This document shows, one piece after another, positions 40,715-49,928 of a stretch of 64,000 nucleotides of DNA. Every line of letters starts with the position of its first letter. Positions within the stretch are counted from its first letter, which is position 1. Source of the DNA: Promethearchaeia archaeon (GTDB lineage: Archaea > Asgardarchaeota > Lokiarchaeia > Sigyniarchaeales > SOKP01); assembly GCA_029856155.1 (NCBI GenBank), contig JAHQWL010000088.1, positions 1-64,000 of the forward strand. The letters are read 5' to 3'. A program made the position numbers and the translations under genes. The notes below the pieces were generated by a model, which did not search any database, was not told where the DNA came from, and saw only the letters and a program-made list of their open reading frames with translations.

Positions 40715-42040
40715 TTATTCTAAATATTTATTTTTTTCTACTTCTTCCTTTGACTTTTTCAATTCCAATTCATCAATTTCATTTTTAAATTCATCATAGA
40801 AATCAAAAAATTCAGAAGGGTCTGAATATGGAGTTTTAATTAATTCATTTAAAACATTTTCATATTCATCTTCGTTTTCAAAAATATTTTTAAAATTATT
40901 CTCAATCTGTTTTGGCAATTCATGATATTTAGCTGATAATGTCATAAGCTGGTTTTTATTTTTAATATTCTGATATGGAATAATTGAGAAGTATTTATTT
41001 ATAAACTCATAAGCTGATTTATACTCGTTCATATCTATACAAGATTTTTCGAGAAGACTTTTAAATTTATTTTCAAAATCATTTGTAAAATTATTAACAC
41101 AATCTCTTAATAATTTGGATGCTTTAGATGCAAGTAAACAAACAGTTATATATTCATATCTGGTCACAAGAAGAATTCCTTCATTTAGATTTATATCAAG
41201 GATCCCTCCTACATGCATTACTTCCTCACTCATTATCTCAATGGCATTAAGAAACCCTGAAAAAACAGTTTCGGTTATATTCATATCTGTCCAGTCATGA
41301 TCATATAGAGGATTACCTTTATTATCTCTTACCGCGATTCTATAAACAATATAAGGTAAAACGTAGAGAATTTTAATATCTTTTATGATAACTATTGTTA
41401 TTATTAATATACCAATCAAATTTGATAGATAGACGAAAATGTTAAAAATCGGATTAATATTATTGAGTAGATGAAATATAGAACCTCCAACAAATATTAT
41501 AGTTCCTGTAAAACATAATAAAGATTTTTTTTTATAATAAAAAGGGCTACTTGACCACGTTTTAATCCCCCAGAAAAATAAATAAGTAAGAAATACTGAA
41601 TAAAAGATAATAAATGCAATATTAAAGAGTCCATTAGGTACATATTTTTCAAATCCCATTTCTATTACAAGCTTGACAGCGTTAGGTTGGGTTCCCAAAA
41701 AAATAAGTAAAAAACCCAAACAACAGGATAAAATAAGACCAAAAGTATAATATGACTCTTTTAACATATTATTAAAAAATAGAATAAAAAAGAATGTAAA
41801 TGGGAATACAAGCATAATATGAATACGAGCAAAAGCTCCATTTTCAAAAATAATAGAAATAATATTTGTTAAAAAATATAAGCCCAAAAACCATGATGTT
41901 AGTCTTAAATAAAATAACAGTGGAAATCTTTTCGTAACCTTAGATACCTGTATTGCGATCGTTATTATTAGAAAGATTACCGTCATGGAAATTAAAGAAG
42001 CAAACTCTAAAATAATAAATAAGTTCATAATGATCCCCAT
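40715..42040 (-). CDS. 7TM membrane sensor with cytoplasmic longin/roadblock-like domain
   Basis: A 441-residue protein. Seven hydrophobic helices span residues about 5-225. A cytoplasmic alpha/beta domain follows (about 228-335): LPYIVYRIAVRDNKGNPLYD, then TETVFSGFLNAIEIMSEEVM, ILDINLNEGILLVTRYEYIT and CLLASKASKLLRDCV. This order of strands and helices resembles longin/roadblock folds. The tail (335-441) is acidic and helical. The layout mirrors bacterial 7TM sensor kinases but with the kinase replaced. It lies just downstream of a winged-helix gene on the same strand and divergent from a sugar ABC operon, suggesting a role in sensing its substrate. A second ATG at 42028 is an alternative start. 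The fold call is inference. Confidence 0.7.
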   Translation of the reverse strand: MGIIMNLFIILEFASLISMTVIFLIITIAIQVSKVTKRFPLLFYLRLTSWFLGLYFLTNIISIIFENGAFARIHIMLVFPFTFFFILFFNNMLKESYYTFGLILSCCLGFLLIFLGTQPNAVKLVIEMGFEKYVPNGLFNIAFIIFYSVFLTYLFFWGIKTWSSSPFYYKKKSLLCFTGTIIFVGGSIFHLLNNINPIFNIFVYLSNLIGILIITIVIIKDIKILYVLPYIVYRIAVRDNKGNPLYDHDWTDMNITETVFSGFLNAIEIMSEEVMHVGGILDINLNEGILLVTRYEYITVCLLASKASKLLRDCVNNFTNDFENKFKSLLEKSCIDMNEYKSAYEFINKYFSIIPYQNIKNKNQLMTLSAKYHELPKQIENNFKNIFENEDEYENVLNELIKTPYSDPSEFFDFYDEFKNEIDELELKKSKEEVEKNKYLE

Positions 42041-42071
42041 TTTTATATATATATTAATTTAATTTACCTTA

Positions 42072-42773
42072 TCAAATTATATCTTTTTTAAAATTTTCTA
42101 AAAGAAATTCTTTCATTCTCTGTGAAATACAAATCTCTTTTGTGGATTCATCTTTATAGATTAAAATTTGATGTTCCATTAATATTTTTAATCGATAATT
42201 AACATTTTCTCTCTTAAAGTTAATCTTCTTATAAACATGTGGTTTTTTAATCTTTTTATAGTCCATAAATAGTTGAATAATGTTTCTATTAAGTTCATCT
42301 TTCATAAAAAAACACAATTTTCCAAAATCATCTTCTATATCCAAAGGAAGAAATAAAGAATAATTTCCAACTTTAATTTTTTTTATATATTTAAATTTAA
42401 GTAGCATCTTTAAATGCCAAAGTAATTGTCCTGCACTTCCAGAATGATCTGTAAAAACCTTCTCCCTTATATAAGAGAATGTTGCACCATTAAGACTATC
42501 TATCACATGATAAATCTTTTTCCTATATAGATTCAATAATATCGTGTCTCTTGTATGTTTTGAACCATCAATAAGTATTTTATTATTATTTAAAAATTGT
42601 ATGATCTCCAATATATCTCCTGTAGAAATGCCCAAAGATCTAACAGCTATATTATAGAGTTTTTTTACTTTCACAATCTTATTATTTTTGATTAATTCTT
42701 TAGCAATTTCTATTATTTTTTGAACATTAGGATTTTCTAACGATAGTGGCCCAACGACATTTTTAAATTTCAT
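42072..42773 (-). CDS. Double winged-helix transcription regulator
   Basis: A 233-residue protein with two predicted winged-helix regions. One is at about residues 85-150 (FSYIREKVFTDHSGSAGQLLWHLKMLLKFKY, an ArsR-like recognition-helix layout), the other at about 170-225 (KINFKRENVNYRLKILMEHQIL). The N-terminal 80 residues are helical. It is the first gene of the leftward pair with the 7TM-longin sensor (31-base gap) and is divergent from the sugar ABC operon, so it is the obvious candidate regulator of that operon. No effector domain is seen. Confidence 0.7.
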   Translation of the reverse strand: MKFKNVVGPLSLENPNVQKIIEIAKELIKNNKIVKVKKLYNIAVRSLGISTGDILEIIQFLNNNKILIDGSKHTRDTILLNLYRKKIYHVIDSLNGATFSYIREKVFTDHSGSAGQLLWHLKMLLKFKYIKKIKVGNYSLFLPLDIEDDFGKLCFFMKDELNRNIIQLFMDYKKIKKPHVYKKINFKRENVNYRLKILMEHQILIYKDESTKEICISQRMKEFLLENFKKDII

Positions 42774-42983
42774 TTTTAAGAATAATACCTAATAAATAAT
42801 CTAAATTTTGAAAGTAGACAAAATTGAGAAGGTTTCCCAATTTTGATTATATCTTCTAACACTTTAAAAATTTTTGGAAAATGTTAGTCCTTATATCCTT
42901 TAATAACGCTAAAAATATTTCTTAATATCTAAAAAAAAATTAGTATCAATTTTTATAGACAACAAAAAAGAGATGATATAAAA

Positions 42984-44339
42984 ATGGAACCTAAAAAACA
43001 AACAATAATTTTTGTTTTAATTGCCGTAATATCTACCGCTGCAATTGTTGCAGGAGTAACTTATGTTATTTTGGCTCCCACTCCAGAAGGAGAAGTGGAC
43101 GCACTCGAGATATACCACTGGTGGACATCGGGAGGGGAAGCAGCAGCAATTACAGCGCTTGTAGATGAGTTCATAGCACTACATCCCGATACAACTGTTC
43201 AACAGGTCCAAATTGCTGGAGGAGGAGGTTTTGAAATGAGAGTAAAGATAAAAACATTGATGCTTGCAGGACAACCTCCAGATACTTTCCAAATTCATAA
43301 TGGTTATGAGTGGAAAATATTTTATGATGCCGGCTTGTTAAATAATATAGATCCTATCTGGACAACAGCGTTAAAAGCTGCAGTTCCTGATGTTGTAGAA
43401 GATATAAGTAAAGGACCTGATGGCCATTACTACGCTGTCCCTGTTAACATTCATAGAAGTAATGTATTATGGTTTAATTATGAAATACTTAATGATACTG
43501 GAATAGATCCCGCAACACTTACTACTTGGCCAGCTTTTTGGGCTGCATGTGATGCTATAATAGCCAATCCAAACTATACCATTACGGCACCAGTCGCAAT
43601 GGGAGAGCAATGGACTGCTGCACATGCTTTTGAACAAGTTCTTGCTAGTGTAGGTATTGATACCTATGAAGCATGGATAAATGGAGAAATTGATAGTACT
43701 TCAGCAACCCATTACGCTGATTTAGTCACTGCCTGTGAAATCTATAAAACCCTTACAACTTATATTAATTCTGATTGGGCTGGAAAATCATGGGATAGTG
43801 CTATAGCTAAATTGCTTGCCGCAACACCAACTGCTGCGTTTGCAATTATGGGTGATTGGGCAAACGGAGAATTCTTCCAAGCAGAATGGGATCATGGTGT
43901 TGACTATGGAACTATCGGAGTTCCAGGAACAGGTAATATGTATGGTCTTGTAGTAGATTGTTTTGAAAAACCAAAAAATATTCTTCATCCAACTGCTGTA
44001 GACAACTGGTTAGGAGTGGTTGCTTCAAAAGATGGACAAGATGCCTTTAATCCTCTAAAAGGATCAATATCCGCCCGAACTGATGCAAATATTTCTAAGT
44101 ATGGGGCTTATCAACAATCTGCTATAGCAGACTTTAATACAATTGACGCTTCTCCTACTTCATATATGTTTCCAAGTGTAGTTCATGGTAGTGGTGCTCC
44201 AGAAGCATTTAATACTGATTTTATTCCTTTAATCGGAGCATTAACCTCAGGTACAGCTACCGCCTCTCAAACAGCTACAGCTTTAGCTGCCCTAGCGGCT
44301 ACATATAGCAGTGATTTTATCAAAACATGGAGTTTATAA
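42984..44339 (+). CDS. Sugar ABC transporter substrate-binding protein
   Basis: A 451-residue family-1 extracellular solute-binding protein. The N-terminus is a membrane anchor (IIFVLIAVISTAAIVAGVTY) followed by a Pro/acidic spacer; there is no lipobox cysteine. The mature part shows EIYHWWTSGGEAAAITALVD, KTLMLAGQPPDTFQIHNGYE, YAVPVNIHRSNVLWFN and AAFAIMGDWANGEF, close to glucose/mannose-type binding proteins. It is the first gene of an operon with two permeases and an ATPase. A poly-T tract follows and may raise its level relative to the permeases. Confidence 0.92.
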   Translation: MEPKKQTIIFVLIAVISTAAIVAGVTYVILAPTPEGEVDALEIYHWWTSGGEAAAITALVDEFIALHPDTTVQQVQIAGGGGFEMRVKIKTLMLAGQPPDTFQIHNGYEWKIFYDAGLLNNIDPIWTTALKAAVPDVVEDISKGPDGHYYAVPVNIHRSNVLWFNYEILNDTGIDPATLTTWPAFWAACDAIIANPNYTITAPVAMGEQWTAAHAFEQVLASVGIDTYEAWINGEIDSTSATHYADLVTACEIYKTLTTYINSDWAGKSWDSAIAKLLAATPTAAFAIMGDWANGEFFQAEWDHGVDYGTIGVPGTGNMYGLVVDCFEKPKNILHPTAVDNWLGVVASKDGQDAFNPLKGSISARTDANISKYGAYQQSAIADFNTIDASPTSYMFPSVVHGSGAPEAFNTDFIPLIGALTSGTATASQTATALAALAATYSSDFIKTWSL

Positions 44340-44354
44340 AATAAATTCTAAAAC

Positions 44355-44365
44355 TTTTTTTTTTT
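44355..44365 (+). terminator. Poly-T tract after the binding-protein gene
   Basis: A run of 11 T residues, 16 bases after the stop codon and 50 bases before the next start. In an archaeon this could terminate part of the transcripts, giving more binding protein than permease. Confidence 0.4.
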
Positions 44366-44414
44366 ATATTATTTAGTAAGATTAAATTTACTCAAAAAAT
44401 AGTAAGGTGTTAAA

Positions 44415-45368
44415 TTGGAACAAATAAGTGAAGAGATAGATAAAATTGAAGATTTTAAAGTTGAAAAAAAGCTTAAATTTTCAAAAGATATAATAAATAA
44501 CATATTTGCTAGAGATAAATTAATTATTCGATTAATTTTCATTACTTGTTGTATTCTTGTAGCATACTTTGTATATTATTTTATAGTATGGAATATTCTT
44601 GTCTCAATGACAGATTGGCAGGGATTAATTCAAACTTATAATTTTGTAGGTTTTGAAAATTATCTCAGAATGCTTGATGATCCAATATTTTGGACTTCTT
44701 TAACAAACAATCTTGTCTTTATGCTTGTATTTATACCGTCCAGTATTGTTATTGGACTCTTCTTAGCAATACTTTTAGATCAAAAAATCAGGAAAGAGAG
44801 TGTCTTTAGGACAATATATTTATTACCTTATGCGCTTTCATTCATTGTTACTGCTTATTTATGGCAATGGATGTTTACTGAAGAGGGTGTTATTAATTTT
44901 ATATTAGATCTATTTGGTCTTGGATTTTTAAAGATGTCTTGGATAAGTGATCCAGATATAGCGCTTTTCAGTGTTTCATTCGCTTTAGTTTGGCAATTTT
45001 CTGGTTACATAATGTTAATTTTTTTAGCAGCAATAAGAACCGTTCCACAATCACATATTATGGCTGCCCAAATAGATGGTGCGTCTGGTTTTAGACTATA
45101 TACACGTGTTATTATCCCACAAATTAAGACATCGACTTTTACAGCTTTTGTTATTCTTATGATATTTTCCTTAAAAGCGTTTGATTTTATATGGATTTTA
45201 ACCGATGGAGGTCCAGGTTGGGCAACTACAATTTTACCAATTACTGTATATAAAGTAGCCTTTAAATCAAATCAATTTGCTTATAGCTCTGCAATTGCAA
45301 CAACATTATTATTAATAGTTATGGTAATTGTAATTCCTTACCTTTATATAACATATAGGAAGAGGTAA
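44415..45368 (+). CDS. Sugar ABC transporter permease 1 (MalF type)
   Basis: A 317-residue permease with six to seven membrane helices. The EAA loop that docks the ATPase reads AAQIDGASGFRLYTRVIIPQIKTS. Other matches are FENYLRMLDDPIFWTSLTNNLVF and ILTDGGPGWATTILP. The start is TTG at 44415 behind AAGGTG with six bases spacing. It lies six bases before the second permease. Confidence 0.93.
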   Translation: MEQISEEIDKIEDFKVEKKLKFSKDIINNIFARDKLIIRLIFITCCILVAYFVYYFIVWNILVSMTDWQGLIQTYNFVGFENYLRMLDDPIFWTSLTNNLVFMLVFIPSSIVIGLFLAILLDQKIRKESVFRTIYLLPYALSFIVTAYLWQWMFTEEGVINFILDLFGLGFLKMSWISDPDIALFSVSFALVWQFSGYIMLIFLAAIRTVPQSHIMAAQIDGASGFRLYTRVIIPQIKTSTFTAFVILMIFSLKAFDFIWILTDGGPGWATTILPITVYKVAFKSNQFAYSSAIATTLLLIVMVIVIPYLYITYRKR

Positions 45369-45374
45369 TAAGAA

Positions 45375-46292
45375 ATGAGTTCACATGAAGTAAACCAAAC
45401 TGAAACGTTAGACGTAATAGATGATTTAAAATGGGAAAAGATTCACGGTAGTAAAGGATTTAGATTATTAAAAATAAGGCAAATAATAAAAAAAATAATA
45501 CTTTATACTGTTTTAATAGTTGCCTTAATTGTAACGGTAATACCACTTTGGTCCGGTATTATGTCTGCCTTTAAAACTCAAGCAGATTTATCATTAACAT
45601 CACCACTTGCTCCACCTACAATTCCAACATTCGAGCCTTTAATTTATGCTTGGAAGGAATTGCAGCGACCTTTAATAAATTCCGTTCTATTTACTACTCT
45701 AGCAACTATCTTTTCTTGTTTGCTCGGTTCTATATGTGGTTTTGTATTGACTAAATTAAAGTTCAAAGGTTCTAATACTGTATTTCTTCTTATTACTTTA
45801 GGAATTTTCCTTCCATATCAGTCTATTATAATTCCTCTTTTTATTACTATAAGAAATTTGGGAATATATGATACAATGTGGGCTATGATATTAGTACATT
45901 CAGTCTATGGAATTCCTATGACGACACTTCTCTTTAGAAGTTATTATGAATCGATACCAATCAGTATAATAGACGCGGCTAAAACTGATGGGGCGGGAGT
46001 AATGGCGATATATAGAAGGCTTATACTTCCATTATCTCCTTTACCCTTTGTTGTTGCTGGAGTGTTTCAGTTTACTAGTATTTGGAATGATTATCTTTTT
46101 GCTCTGATACTTACAGGGTCAAATTTCGAACCAGCTTCATTTGCCCTTTCAAATATGGCAGGAGGAACTGAAACTGCTTGGAATAATACAATGGCGGGTA
46201 CTTTTTTGTATTCTTTACCTATTTTACTTATTTTTGTTTTGTTAGGTAAATATTTAATGCAAGGATTAATGGCAGGAGCAGTAAAAGGTTAG
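45375..46292 (+). CDS. Sugar ABC transporter permease 2 (MalG type)
   Basis: A 305-residue permease with six membrane helices. The EAA loop reads IDAAKTDGAGVMAIYRRLILPLSP, preceded by LLFRSYYESIP, and the C-terminus LGKYLMQGLMAGAVKG is the classic MalG/CUT1 ending. It pairs with the preceding permease to form the channel. It lies ten bases before the ATPase gene. Confidence 0.94.
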   Translation: MSSHEVNQTETLDVIDDLKWEKIHGSKGFRLLKIRQIIKKIILYTVLIVALIVTVIPLWSGIMSAFKTQADLSLTSPLAPPTIPTFEPLIYAWKELQRPLINSVLFTTLATIFSCLLGSICGFVLTKLKFKGSNTVFLLITLGIFLPYQSIIIPLFITIRNLGIYDTMWAMILVHSVYGIPMTTLLFRSYYESIPISIIDAAKTDGAGVMAIYRRLILPLSPLPFVVAGVFQFTSIWNDYLFALILTGSNFEPASFALSNMAGGTETAWNNTMAGTFLYSLPILLIFVLLGKYLMQGLMAGAVKG

Positions 46293-46302
46293 AGGTTATA
46301 TT

Positions 46303-47424
46303 ATGCCAAATGTAAAAATAAGAAATTTAGTAAAGAAATATGGAGATATTTATGCACTGGATAAAATAAACTTAGATATAAACGATGGTGAACTATTCAT
46401 ATTACTTGGCCCATCTGGTTGTGGAAAAACAACAACTCTCTTTAGTGTCGCAGGGTTGATTAAACCTGATGAAGGTGAAATATGGTTTGGAGACCATTTG
46501 ATTACTAGTGCTGAGAGGAATTACATTGAAAGACCTCAAGATAGAAATATTGCTATGGTTTTTCAAGACTATGCTATCTACCCTCATTTGACTGTTTTTA
46601 AAAATATTGCCTTCCCATTACAAATTATAAATCTAAGTAGAGATGAAATTAAAAAAAGAGTTTTTGATACAGCAAAAAGTCTTGGAATAGAAGATCTTCT
46701 AGAAAGGAAGCCAAAACAACTTAGTGGTGGCCAACGACAAAGAGTAGCTTTAGCCAGGGCAATTGTTAGGGAGCCTAATGTATTTTTGATGGATGAACCT
46801 CTTTCTAATCTTGATGCTAAATTGAGAGTTTTTGCTAGAGCCGAACTTAAAAGATTGCATAAAAAATTAGGAATTACAATTATTTATGTAACTCACGACC
46901 AGATAGAAGCACTTTCAATGGGAACTACAATTGCGATTTTAAACAAAGGAAAAATTGAACAAGTAGGTAAACCAGATAGTATTTATAACTTTCCTAAAAA
47001 TTTATTTGTTGCGGGGTTCATTGGAAGTCCTCCTATGAATATGTTAGATGGTAGTTTGAAAAAAGATAATGGAAATGCATATCTAGATTTCGGTTTTACA
47101 GAATATAAATTACTAAATGAATTACATCAAATTAATACAGTAAAACATAAGGAAATAGTGTTAGGCATTCGACCAGAAGATGTTCTTATGTCAAAAGAAA
47201 TTGTTAATAATTCCGTTAGAGCAATAATTGATATTATAGAACCAATGGGGAGAGAATTTGAAATACATCTAGATCTAGGGAAAAAAATAATAATTAGTGT
47301 AATGAGAAAAATTGAGAATTTTAGAATTGGTGATGAAGTTTATCTAACTTTTAATGATAAAAAACTCCATTTTTTTGATAAAAAAACGGGAGAAAATATA
47401 TTTACATCAAATTATAATGATTAA
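46303..47424 (+). CDS. Sugar ABC transporter ATP-binding protein (MalK/UgpC type)
   Basis: A 373-residue ATPase. The Walker A is GPSGCGKTTT, the Q-loop MVFQDYAIYPHLTV, the signature LSGGQRQRVALARAI, Walker B VFLMDEPLSNLDA and the H-loop VTHDQIEALSM. The C-terminal TOBE-type regulatory domain (about 240-373) includes LGIRPEDVLMS. This is the energising subunit of a CUT1-type sugar importer and ends the four-gene operon. Confidence 0.94.
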   Translation: MPNVKIRNLVKKYGDIYALDKINLDINDGELFILLGPSGCGKTTTLFSVAGLIKPDEGEIWFGDHLITSAERNYIERPQDRNIAMVFQDYAIYPHLTVFKNIAFPLQIINLSRDEIKKRVFDTAKSLGIEDLLERKPKQLSGGQRQRVALARAIVREPNVFLMDEPLSNLDAKLRVFARAELKRLHKKLGITIIYVTHDQIEALSMGTTIAILNKGKIEQVGKPDSIYNFPKNLFVAGFIGSPPMNMLDGSLKKDNGNAYLDFGFTEYKLLNELHQINTVKHKEIVLGIRPEDVLMSKEIVNNSVRAIIDIIEPMGREFEIHLDLGKKIIISVMRKIENFRIGDEVYLTFNDKKLHFFDKKTGENIFTSNYND

Positions 47425-47466
47425 TTCCATTGGAACAAAAGATATTATTTTTTATTCCATTCTTGT

Positions 47467-47610
47467 TTATAATGGTTTTGCTAGTATAGCTTTAACTCTA
47501 TGATTTTTAAATTCCCTTGTTGGTACTGGTTTAATTAGACAAATCGTATCTGTCTTTCTCCCTGTTCCACCAATAGCAATGATCTCTCTATCAATAAAAA
47601 GGATATGCAG
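47467..47610 (-). pseudogene. C-terminal relic of a pyruvate-kinase-C-like gene
   Basis: Read leftward, about 45 codons end IIAIGGTGRKTDTICLIKPV and then HRVKAILAKPL before the stop at 47469-47467. They match the last 45 residues of the intact gene at 49151-49735 (IICIGGTGRGADTVCLIKPM, RVKAILAKPL). The rest of the gene is missing and the similarity starts right next to the VOC gene's stop. It is a partial duplicate left by rearrangement. Confidence 0.75.
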
Positions 47611-48000
47611 TCACATAGTTATTTCAATTCGATTTTTTTCAGGATCTAATATCGTACTTTCGAAATAACCGTCCCCCGTATATCTTGGACCACCTAAAAT
47701 TTCATAACCATCATTAGCTAACCGAGTAGTCAAAGCAATTACCTTTTCCTTAGATCCTACAGATATAGCTAAATGAATAAAACCTGTAAACTGTTTATAT
47801 GGGTTATTTGAAGATTCTGGAATTGATGGCATTTGCATTAGTTCCAACCTAGTTCCACCATCAAAGGTTAAGAAATATGACGAGAACTAATGTTTACTAT
47901 TGAAGTATAGATCATTTGATTTTGCACCAAAATAAGTTTCATAAAAAATTCTAATCTTTTCCAAGTTCCTAACCCAGATTGCAATATGGTCGATTTTCAA
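47611..48000 (-). pseudogene. VOC/glyoxalase-family gene interrupted by an in-frame TAG
   Basis: From TTG at 48000-47998, seven bases after GGTGA, the frame reads MKIDHIAIWVRNLEKIRIFY and ETYFGAKS, reaches TAG at 47889-47887 (codon 38), and continues without shift: FSSYFLTFDGGTRLELMQMP, FTGFIHLAISVG, GGPRYTGDGYFEST and DPEKNRIEITM. Apart from the TAG it is a full-length (129-codon) VOC protein with the metal-site regions DHIAI, LELM, HLAI and NRIEI. A nonsense-mutated pseudogene is the simplest reading; the rest of the frame looks undecayed, so the mutation would be recent. Readthrough or recoding cannot be excluded. Confidence 0.75.
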
Positions 48001-48107
48001 TAGAATTTCACCTTAAATAGTTTTAATTCATTTAGTCTAATCTTCTTCTAAATGCTATCTCTTATTTTCTTTATTATTATTTCTTAAAATTAACGTATAG
48101 TAATTAT

Positions 48108-49100
48108 TTATTCTCCGGGATATTTAAAATGCCATTGAGAACGTAATATGTCCATAGTTTTCATTATTTCTAAAGTTTCATCTAATGGCATGATCTTACT
48201 TTCGATTTTATTGGTATTTAAACATTGCATTACTTCCATTGCTTCATAGTTATAACCGGTTGATTTAAACGGTATCCTAATCGTTTTTTTTGGTTTTCCC
48301 TCTAATTTCAAAATCATTTTCGTTGGATGAAAAAAGTCAGGAATTTCCAGATATCCTTTAATTCCATAGATGAAAGCATCATGTGGCATAATCAGCCTAT
48401 GTGAAGAAGAAAGCATAGCAGTTTGTCCATTTTCATATTCAAATAAATAACAAGATTTTTCATCCACATTTGTTTTTCCAATATATGCGCTACTTTTAAT
48501 TTTCGAAGGAGGTTGTTTATAAATCATTCTCGCAAATGAAATAGGATAGATTCCCAGATCAAGTAATGCACCCCCTCCTAAATCAGGATTGAATGAACGG
48601 GCTTTAGGGTCTAATTCCTTTTTAATTCCAAAGTCAGCCGTAACATGTTGAATTTCTCCTAATAGGCCCTCGTCTACAAATTCATTTAATTTTACGATAC
48701 AAGGTAAAAATCTTGTCCACATAGCTTCCATTAAAAATATATTATTGTTACGGGCTGTGTTAATTAACCCTTCAGCTTGTTTAGCATTCAATGTAATAGG
48801 TTTTTCACAGAGAACTGGTTTTCCGTGATTTAGACAGAGTAATGTATTTTTATAATGGAAATTATGAGTAGTTGCAATATATATAACATCCACAGCGGGA
48901 TTCTTTACCAATTCTTCATAATTATTATATACATTTTTCACACCGAACATTTTACCAAAACTTTCAGCTTTTCCCTCTGTTCTAGAAGCAACACCCTCTA
49001 ATATTGCATCGGGAACTACCTTTAATCCCTCAGCAAACTTATAGGCTATCCTTCCACAACCTAAAATTCCCCATTTTATTATATTACCCATATTATTCAT
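48108..49100 (-). CDS. Gfo/Idh/MocA-family oxidoreductase
   Basis: A 330-residue NAD(P)-dependent dehydrogenase. The Rossmann motif is KWGILGCGRIAYKFAEGL, then IYIATTHNFHY, KPVLCEKPIT and LMEAMWTRFLPCI, with DLGIYPISFARM later. The EKP lysine is present, and the LMEAMWTRF block is typical of the branch containing dihydrodiol dehydrogenase and D-xylose or glucose 1-dehydrogenases. Its location close to a sugar importer and a sugar symporter suggests sugar oxidation. The substrate is not certain. Confidence 0.88.
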   Translation of the reverse strand: MNNMGNIIKWGILGCGRIAYKFAEGLKVVPDAILEGVASRTEGKAESFGKMFGVKNVYNNYEELVKNPAVDVIYIATTHNFHYKNTLLCLNHGKPVLCEKPITLNAKQAEGLINTARNNNIFLMEAMWTRFLPCIVKLNEFVDEGLLGEIQHVTADFGIKKELDPKARSFNPDLGGGALLDLGIYPISFARMIYKQPPSKIKSSAYIGKTNVDEKSCYLFEYENGQTAMLSSSHRLIMPHDAFIYGIKGYLEIPDFFHPTKMILKLEGKPKKTIRIPFKSTGYNYEAMEVMQCLNTNKIESKIMPLDETLEIMKTMDILRSQWHFKYPGE

Positions 49101-49150
49101 TTATTATTTTAATCGAATTTAATAGTAAAATCTTGTTATTCCCTTTTTGT

Positions 49151-49735
49151 TTATAATGGTTTTGCGAGTATCGCTTTAACTCTTAACTGATGAAATAAAC
49201 TTGTAGTCATGGGTTTTATTAGGCATACTGTATCTGCTCCTCTCCCTGTCCCACCAATACAAATGATATCATCATCAAGATTTGAAATTAGTCCCGCATC
49301 AGCAACCATGGCTGCAATCTCCATACAAACTTTTGTACCCTGACTGAAATTTTCTCGAAGATATTTAGCCATAATCTCTACAGGAGCCCACTGCTTTAAA
49401 GACATCCGAAGGCTTCTTTCTACTGAACCAAATGCGTGTGTCGCGGAAAATACAATTAAACCGTCCTGTCTCAACTCTTTTATTAAATCCTCAGGAAATT
49501 CTTGTCTCTTTTCTGTTCCACCAAAGTAAAATGAGTGGGTAACAATTATCAGTTTATATTTTTTAAGATCAAAGATATCTTTTGCCTTTTGAGCAGTCAT
49601 ACCAGTAGTGCTGGCAATTACAATCTCTTTTATACCAAATTTTTCAGCGTATTTTTTAGCAATTTCTAATGCTTTTTCAGTGTTCTGAGGCCCCCCATTT
49701 TCAAAATAAGTAACTTCAATATTTAAATCTGGCAT
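49151..49735 (-). CDS. Pyruvate-kinase C-terminal-domain-like protein
   Basis: A 194-residue stand-alone protein resembling the pyruvate kinase alpha/beta (C-terminal) domain. It shows VTYFENGGPQNTEKALEIA, IVIASTTGMTAQKAKDIF, IVTHSFYFGG and ICIGGTGRGADTVCLI. In pyruvate kinase this domain binds allosteric sugar phosphates. Stand-alone versions are common in archaea and have no proven function. A C-terminal relic of the same family lies at 47467-47610. Confidence 0.8.
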   Translation of the reverse strand: MPDLNIEVTYFENGGPQNTEKALEIAKKYAEKFGIKEIVIASTTGMTAQKAKDIFDLKKYKLIIVTHSFYFGGTEKRQEFPEDLIKELRQDGLIVFSATHAFGSVERSLRMSLKQWAPVEIMAKYLRENFSQGTKVCMEIAAMVADAGLISNLDDDIICIGGTGRGADTVCLIKPMTTSLFHQLRVKAILAKPL

Positions 49736-49928
49736 ATATCATCAAAATTTTTACTTTTAATATTTAAAATATTATTTTTTTATTAGTAAAGAATATGATT
49801 CTAATTAAATGAATATTATTAAGGTCAAGGTTGTTCTTTATAAGTATTGATATAGTTTTAAAAAGATCAAAATCTAAATACATTTAATTACTTTTTAATG
49901 TAAATTTAATAACAAATGTGGATATAAT

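Noticed and set aside
47887-47889. Pyrrolysine at the in-frame TAG of the VOC gene
   Set aside because: No pyl genes are in the window and VOC proteins are not known pyrrolysine users. Kept only as a possibility within the pseudogene entry.
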